From Dioscorea cayenensis subsp. rotundata (taxonomy: Eukaryota; Streptophyta; Magnoliopsida; Dioscoreales; Dioscoreaceae), in assembly GCF_009730915.1 (NCBI RefSeq), contig NC_052480.1, positions 22,580,419 to 22,644,418 on the forward strand: DNA of 64,000 bases, given 5' to 3'. The notes under the pieces were generated by a model. It ran no database searches and had not been told where the DNA came from. It saw nothing but the letters and a program-made list of their open reading frames with translations. The translations under genes were made by a program, and so were the position numbers. Every line of letters begins with the position of its first letter. The stretch's first letter is position 1. This document shows, piece by piece, positions 58,625 through 64,000 of the stretch.

Positions 58625-59533
58625 ATTGTAAATGGAAATGGATATAGAGAGAGTCCTTATCCATGATTTATAATATATTATATATATATATATATATAAT
58701 TAAATGCCAAAGTCTTTGCCACCTCATGATCATGATCAAATTAAAAAGAGGTGAATTTATATATATATAGCATTGATGCATATATATATATAGACTTTTA
58801 TGAAGTCATTAAATCTTAAGGTAAAAAATTTCATCAGTGAGTTATGATAAATGGTTATTATTTATATAAAAATTTACATTTGTTTAAAATGAATAAGTGA
58901 AATATTAATTTGATTTTTGACAAATTAGTTCTAGGTATATATTGCTGATTTTGTTTTAAAAATACGAATATATTAAATAAATTAAAATATGGCAATCAAT
59001 CTCGGCTCTCATATATCATTAGATTTATGCTTATATATGTACATATTAATTTTTTTAATGATAATGTCTTGTAACAAGTATAAAGAGTTTGCATATAGAT
59101 ACTAAAGATTCTATAGAAATATATGCAAGAAAGGAAAATTAAATTGAAAAAAAAACAATATTATTAAAAAGTACGGAAATAAAATTAAAGAGCTTTGAAT
59201 TTCATTTCATATATTAATGATATATTAATAAAAAAAAATTTAGACCAAAGAAATATTTCATGGTCAAAAAAAGCTTTTGCTCATGGAATTAATTTCTTAG
59301 GGTTCCTTTATATTATTGAGGTATATATATGAACAGTACCACAAGTGTATAGCATGTCTTCCATGAGTTTCAACAATGTACAACAGATTTTGTCCTTTCC
59401 CTCATCTTTAATAACAAACATATCATCATGATCATCTCCTCCACCATCTCCATTAAACCCTAAACCAAAAGAAGAAGAAGAAGAAGAAGAAGAAGAAGAA
59501 GAAGAAGAAAGAAAGAAAGAAAGAAAGAACACA
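58625..59533. other. Intergenic spacer and leader of the CYSTM gene
   Basis: AT-rich DNA with (TA)n near 58680, 58755 and 58785. Just before the ATG at 59534 lie a (GAA)n tract (about 59469-59508) and a (GAAA)n tract (59509-59528), probably the purine-rich 5' leader. Confidence 0.7.
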
Positions 59534-60686
59534 ATGAGCATCTATGAACACCATCATCACTCTCCACAAGACTATTCTTCTTATCCTCCCCCTCCTCCCC
59601 CTCCTCAAGGCAAACATATATATATATATATTTATATTTATATATAAACATGGATTCTTATACTCCTCTTTCTTTCTTCTTTTTGTTTATCATCTTCTTG
59701 AAATGATTATGTTTGATAACATACATCTATATATGATATGATTTTGGTTGTTTTGATGATTTTCAGGATATGGACAACCATACCCATCACCTGCACCACA
59801 ATATCCACCATCAAGTTATGGATATCAAGGTTACTTCAGTGATGATCACTCTGAATATCCTCATCCTGCACCACCACAAGCTTCTTCAGCTGATCAAGTG
59901 TATTATCATAGACATCAAGATGGGGCTGCTTCTTGCATCTCATTCTTCAAAGGATGGTATGAATCTCTATATCTTTCTTTTAATCCCTCCTTTTTTATTA
60001 TTATGTTTTGATTTTTTTTTTTTATTAGTTCATCATATTTTTGTCTGTTTTCTTTATTTGAAAAAAAGTAAGTTGTTTTCCATATTCAAAATTTAAATAA
60101 AATAAGAAAATATCATTCATTATGTTATTGATGGAGATAACATACTTCTAATCATAAACTTTGATATTATACTATAACATAAATAAATAAATAAATAGAA
60201 GATCAGATAAATTTATTTATTTCTACTTAAGCATATTCCAATAAGAATAGAGAACATGGAGAATATATAGGTTTGGAAGAGTATCTCTATTTATAATGTA
60301 ACTTGTATGAACACTATATCATCATCATATAGATAGGTATATATATATATATATATATATATAAACAAGATTTTTTTTTTATTTATCCTAATAAAAGTCA
60401 TATTTAAATGTTTAGTTAATACAATGTCACAAAATATTTCTTGATGATTGTATGTCTCTATGTGATTCAAATTAAACTTCAAATTCTAATTAAAAATACC
60501 TGTCTTTATACACAAATATGGTTTTATAAAATTTATAATAACAACAATCAATTTTCTTAAACTTTACATCATTTCCAAATTGTTATTTATTTATTTAGAT
60601 ATTAATAATGTTTATATTTTGTGAAATGCAGTATGGCTGCCCTGTGTTGCTGCTGTGTCCTTGAAGAGTGCAGCTCTTGCTTCTGA
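59534..60686 (+). CDS. Cysteine-rich transmembrane (CYSTM) peptide, 106 residues
   Basis: Small tail-anchored membrane protein of the CYSTM family, members of which are linked to stress tolerance and sit at the plasma membrane. Exons: 59534-59609, 59767-59956, 60632-60686 (321 nt). The order is a His/Tyr/Pro-rich start MSIYEHHHHSPQDYSSY, a PPPPPPQGYGQPYPSPAPQ stretch, a GYQGYFSDDHSEYPHP linker, and the CYSTM module SCISFFKGCMAALCCCCVLE followed by ECSSCF at the very C-terminus. Intron 1 uses a GC donor (tcaag|gcaaac) with a normal cag acceptor; a GT donor that keeps the frame is not available there. Intron 2 is GT-AG. Identification rests on the Cys-rich C-terminal module and Pro-rich N-terminus. 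Confidence 0.88.
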
Positions 60687-60995
60687 ACTTAAAAACATAC
60701 AAAAAAACATCCAGCTTTGTTCATTAACTCTTTTAAATAATGTCCTTTTGCTTCATGTTTCTTCTTTTAAAGCTTTGTTCTTTAAGCACTTCTTAATTAA
60801 TTAACATCAATAAAAAAAAAAAATTACTACCACAAGATCATATAATATAATCAATCCAAAAATTAACATAATCCTCAAATACTTGGGTTAATAATAATAC
60901 TAATAATAACACAGTTCAACATCATATATCTAGAGAAAATGGAATTCCAACACTCCCTGAACACTCACTGAATCTAAATAAAGAGCCTGAGCAAT
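60687..60995. other. 3' flank between the CYSTM gene and the AFB remnant
   Basis: AT-rich sequence. Nothing recognised beyond a probable polyadenylation region (atcaataaaaaa near 60805). Confidence 0.7.
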
Positions 60996-61608
60996 CTATA
61001 ATGTCGAGATAAAACACGGTGCATCACGTCGGGCTCCGACCATTGTCCGATAGACGTACAATGTATTACAATGTATCAACCAGTATCGTCGAGATGTTCA
61101 TGATCTCCACATTCAACATCCTCATTTTTTCTGCAACTGTCTTGCAGCCTCCCAGTGTAACATTGCAGCATGACATCCAAAGGGATTGCATTTTTTCGTA
61201 CTTCCCGACATCTTGCAAGAGTACGGCATCACCAAATGGACTGTCCCTTATCTCCAGCTTCCTCAGACTTTTGCACCCGTTTATTACATGGATCATGGCT
61301 TTGTCAGTTTCATCACCGGCGGAAGCAATTGACAGCACATCAAGGCGTTCCGCATTACTTGCCAATGTACATGAATACTTGATCTGTAAGAAGACCTGAA
61401 ACTGTTAACCGCCTGAGATTCGTGTTCGACCGGATGATTGCTCCATAGCCTTCATCCAAAGGTTCATTGGTTACATGATCGGGTTTCTTTCGATTGAGAA
61501 TGCATAATCTGAACCAAGTCAAATGGGAGCAGTTCTTCGCAATGGTAATTAGCGCGGCATTGGTCATCTGGAAGCAGAAGTACACCAGAGAGTTCAGTTT
61601 CTTGCATC
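60996..61608 (-). pseudogene. TIR1/AFB-type auxin receptor, last exon only, frameshifted
   Basis: The minus strand reads [110 protein letters not shown] and [13 protein letters not shown], which are the C-terminal leucine-rich repeats of an AFB2/AFB3-like F-box auxin receptor. The tail YVYRTMVGARRDAP ends at a stop at 60996. One extra base near 61355 (aagtaatgcg where aagtatgcg is expected) and another frame break at about 61059-61090 disrupt it. An acceptor-like tatcttcag precedes 61608, so the missing N-terminal two-thirds would lie to the right, beyond the copia element, or be lost. Either a pseudogene or a gene with assembly indels. Confidence 0.75.
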
Positions 61609-61931
61609 CTGAAGATATATATATTGAGGATTTGATTGAAGGTGAGTCACAATCTGATGACGTTGGTGTTCTAGGCTAGCAGCTACCACAAGAATGGAGG
61701 GGGTCTCCGCCACATGGGGTTCGCAGGTGGTAGGCGAAAAGAATGGGTGCGGGATCCTTACAAGAATGGTGCTGTGCTGCAACTGGAATGGTGGAGTATG
61801 GTAGCTGATCAACTTTGCCTCTCAGGCATGGAAGTCAATGTGGGTGTGGTTTTTGAAGAAAAGAAATAGTATTTTATCTATGAGATCTCTAGTAGTTAGC
61901 ACCTGACCAATGCTGGATCAGGTTAAGGTAA
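61609..61931. other. Spacer between the AFB exon and the copia LTR
   Basis: No conserved coding sequence in either strand. If the AFB exon is real, this would be its upstream intron (minus strand). Confidence 0.5.
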
Positions 61932-62207
61932 TGTTATGACCAATGGGTGTAGGCTAGTATGTTTGGCCAATGGTTGCGTTGTTTTGTGTCTCCCTGTCTC
62001 TTTATCTTTTGATATAAATTAATAGATAGTGGAGAGGTGTGACTGGTTGGGTCAATGTTTCTTTAAGTCTTGTGCTTATACATTAGTGTTGACCAGGAGA
62101 ACCCAGTTGATGAAATCGAAGGGCATTTCATCAAACACTTAAAAACACATAGCGTTTCTTCTTGCAGGTGTGTTCTCTCTTCGAGTTCTCAAGTCCAAAC
62201 CTCAACA
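61932..62207 (+). repeat. Putative 5' LTR of the Ty1/copia element
   Basis: It begins tgttatgacc and ends caaca (TG...CA), three bases before a perfect primer-binding site. A TATA-like gatataaatt lies at 62011. The left boundary is inferred from the TG start only; the partner LTR is outside the window, so the extent is provisional. Confidence 0.6.
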
Positions 62208-62210
62208 AAC

Positions 62211-62222
62211 TGGTATCAGAGC
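62211..62222 (+). other. Primer-binding site for initiator tRNA-Met
   Basis: tggtatcagagc is complementary to the 3' end of plant initiator tRNA-Met and starts minus-strand DNA synthesis in most plant copia elements. Confidence 0.9.
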
Positions 62223-62228
62223 TAGTAG

Positions 62229-64000
62229 ATGGCGACGAGCAGCACTCCGGCAGCACCAGGGTCTCCGGTGACCCTTTCTCAGCCATCGGTTCCGGTGTTC
62301 ACGGGACCAGAATATGGCAGGTGGAGTCTCCGAATGAAGACAGTTTTCAAATCTCTAGAGCTTTGGGATCTTGTGGAGAAGGGTGTTGCTGATTCCAAAG
62401 ACGGGGTTGTGGAGAGGGAGAACAAGAAGCGGGATGGAAGGGGTCTAAGTATCATCCAGCAAGCTGTGGATGGTCCGAATTTAGATCGGATCTCAGAAGC
62501 AAAAACAGCTCATGAAGCGTGGGAAACACTGAGGAAGCAGTGCTAGGGGACCACAAAGGTGAAGGCGGTTAGGATACAAGCCCTTAGGCAAGACTTTGAG
62601 ACTCTCCAGATGAGAGATGATGAAGGTGTTCAAGAGTACTTCTCACGAGTGGTTACCATCACGAACCAAATCAAGGCTCTCGGTTACAAACTCAAAGAAC
62701 CAGAGGTTGTGTCTAAGGTTCTGTGAAGCTTGGCCCCAAAGTTTGATTGGGTTGCAGTGGCGATAGAAGAGTCAAAGGAGATCGCAACGCTCTCCCTTGA
62801 TAATCTTTGCGGCACTCTACAGGCTCATGAGGTGAGAGTGAACCGGGCAGCTGGGAAGACAAGTGAAAAGGCTCTCTTTGTGAAGACTGAAGCCTCCAAC
62901 TCATCTCACAGTAAAGGGGGGAGTCCGGGATACTCTTGGGGAGATGGAAGAGGTCGCGGGAGAACTTTCGCTCGCGGCAGAGGAAGATCTCGGGGTGGCC
63001 GAGGAAGAGGATTCAAAAATAAGAATCATATACAGTGCTTTCACTGTAAAAAATTCGGCCTCATGAAAGCTGAGTGCCGGATGAGGGAAAAACAACCTGA
63101 GAAGGGAGTTGGTCTTGTAGCAGAAGAAGACAAGGCTGAGAATCTCTTTATGGCAAGTTGCTCAACTGAGGATCATTCAAGGTCAGTGTGGCTCGTTGAT
63201 TCGGGGTGTTCGAATCATATGACAGGAGATCGGATGCTGTTCAGCAACCTTGACGAATCACAGGAAGTCTCTGTGAGACTTGGAGATGATAAAGAGATGA
63301 AGGTTCAAGGTGTGGGAACAGTGTCAGTTGTCACTTAGTCAGGAGCACAGAAGAAGCTGCATGGGGTTCAGTATGTGCCGGGTCTCGCACATAATCTTCT
63401 AAGCGTGGGACAACTACTATCGAAGGGGTACTCAGTGGTGTTCGACAAAGACAAATGCATCATTAGCAACAATCAAGGGAAAAGTTAGTTAATTTCTATT
63501 CCTAGATCAAGGAATAATATGTTTCCTTTAGATATTGCCAGGATGGAAGGTGTGGCTATGACTGTGAGAGGTCAAGTTTTGGATGAACTATGGCATTTGC
63601 GGTACGGGCATTTGAACTATAGAAGCCTGATGTCACTAGCTCAAAAGGGCATGGTGAAAGGAATACCTGAATTGAAGCACAAGGTGGAGTGTGAAGACTG
63701 TGTATTTGCAAAGCAAGCGAGAAATCCTTTCCCCAGTGGTGCAGCACGCAGAGCCAATTCATGTCTTCAGCTCGTACACATGGATTTATGTGGTCCAATG
63801 AGAGAAGAATCTATTGGAGGGAACAAGTACTTTTACTTGTTTGTGGATGACTACAGCAGATGGTGTTGGGTGTTTTTCATCTAAAACAAGTCTCAGGCGT
63901 TCACAAAATTCCAAATGTTTCATGCACTTGTAGAAAGGCAGACTGGTATGAAATTAAAAGCACTGAGGAGTGACAGAGGGGGGGAATTCTCTTCAAATGA
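62229..64000 (+). pseudogene. Ty1/copia gag-pol polyprotein, 5' half, broken by five in-frame stops
   Basis: One continuous frame from ATG 62229 to the window end encodes, in order: gag (FTGPEYGRWSLRMKTVFKSL, about 62301), an Arg/Gly-rich stretch and zinc knuckle (CFHCKKFGLMKAEC, 63036-63077, with the usual His replaced by Leu), aspartic protease (WLVDSGCSNHMTG, 63189), GAG-pre-integrase (LWHLRYGHLNYRSL, then CEDCVFAKQ), and the start of the integrase core (VHMDLCGPM, YLFVDDYSRWCWVFF, ALVERQTGMKLKALRSDRGG). Stops interrupt it at 62544 (TAG), 62724 (TGA), 63336 (TAG), 63486 (TAG) and 63882 (TAA), with no frameshift between them. Reverse transcriptase, RNase H and the 3' LTR would lie beyond 64000. 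The copy cannot make a full polyprotein. Confidence 0.9.

Overview
The window is nuclear DNA of a flowering plant. The evidence is spliced genes with plant-only families (a CURLY FLAG LEAF 1-like WW protein, GEM-like GRAM proteins, a CYSTM peptide, a TIR1/AFB auxin-receptor fragment), AT-rich introns and intergenic DNA with many (TA)n and (ATT)n tracts, a plant-type 7SL RNA promoter, and Ty1/copia, PIF/Harbinger and MITE remains. I cannot fix the species. The AT-rich coding style would suit a non-grass angiosperm, but that is a weak inference. No prokaryotic, organellar or viral gene is present.

Layout. 1-5565: 3' part of a mitochondrial pyruvate dehydrogenase E1-beta gene (+), with repeat-rich introns. 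8608-16073: BAR-domain protein of the At2g33490 type (+), with two apparent frame breaks. 17366-17506: a 46-residue membrane peptide (+). 17640-20930: intergenic, with a clear Mutator-like MITE. 22261-26786: Atos/FAM214-like protein (+). 26900-33300: transposon graveyard holding a decayed PIF/Harbinger transposase split by a foldback hairpin element, a copia integrase fossil, and a 1.1 kb inverted repeat with telomere-like CCCTAAA arrays. 34138-40048: complete CSB/ERCC6-type Swi2/Snf2 ATPase (CHR8) for transcription-coupled repair (+). 40049-44990: AT-rich repeats. 44995-45931: WW/CFL1-like protein (+). 49262-51542 and 55548-57224: two tandem GEM-like GRAM paralogues (-), with a 7SL RNA gene (54675-54980, +) and an orphan copy of its promoter between them. 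57437-58621: Tourist-like element. 59534-60686: CYSTM peptide with a GC-AG intron (+). 60996-61608: broken AFB-type exon (-). 61932-64000: the 5' half of a Ty1/copia retrotransposon disabled by in-frame stops and running off the window.

The genes form no pathway or operon; they are independent plant loci. I found no clear undescribed multi-gene system. The items most worth a second look are the duplicated 7SL promoter without an RNA body, the nested hairpin inside the Harbinger transposase, the 1.1 kb double-MITE palindrome, the duplicated splice acceptor in the CFL1-like gene, and the frame breaks in the BAR and AFB loci.
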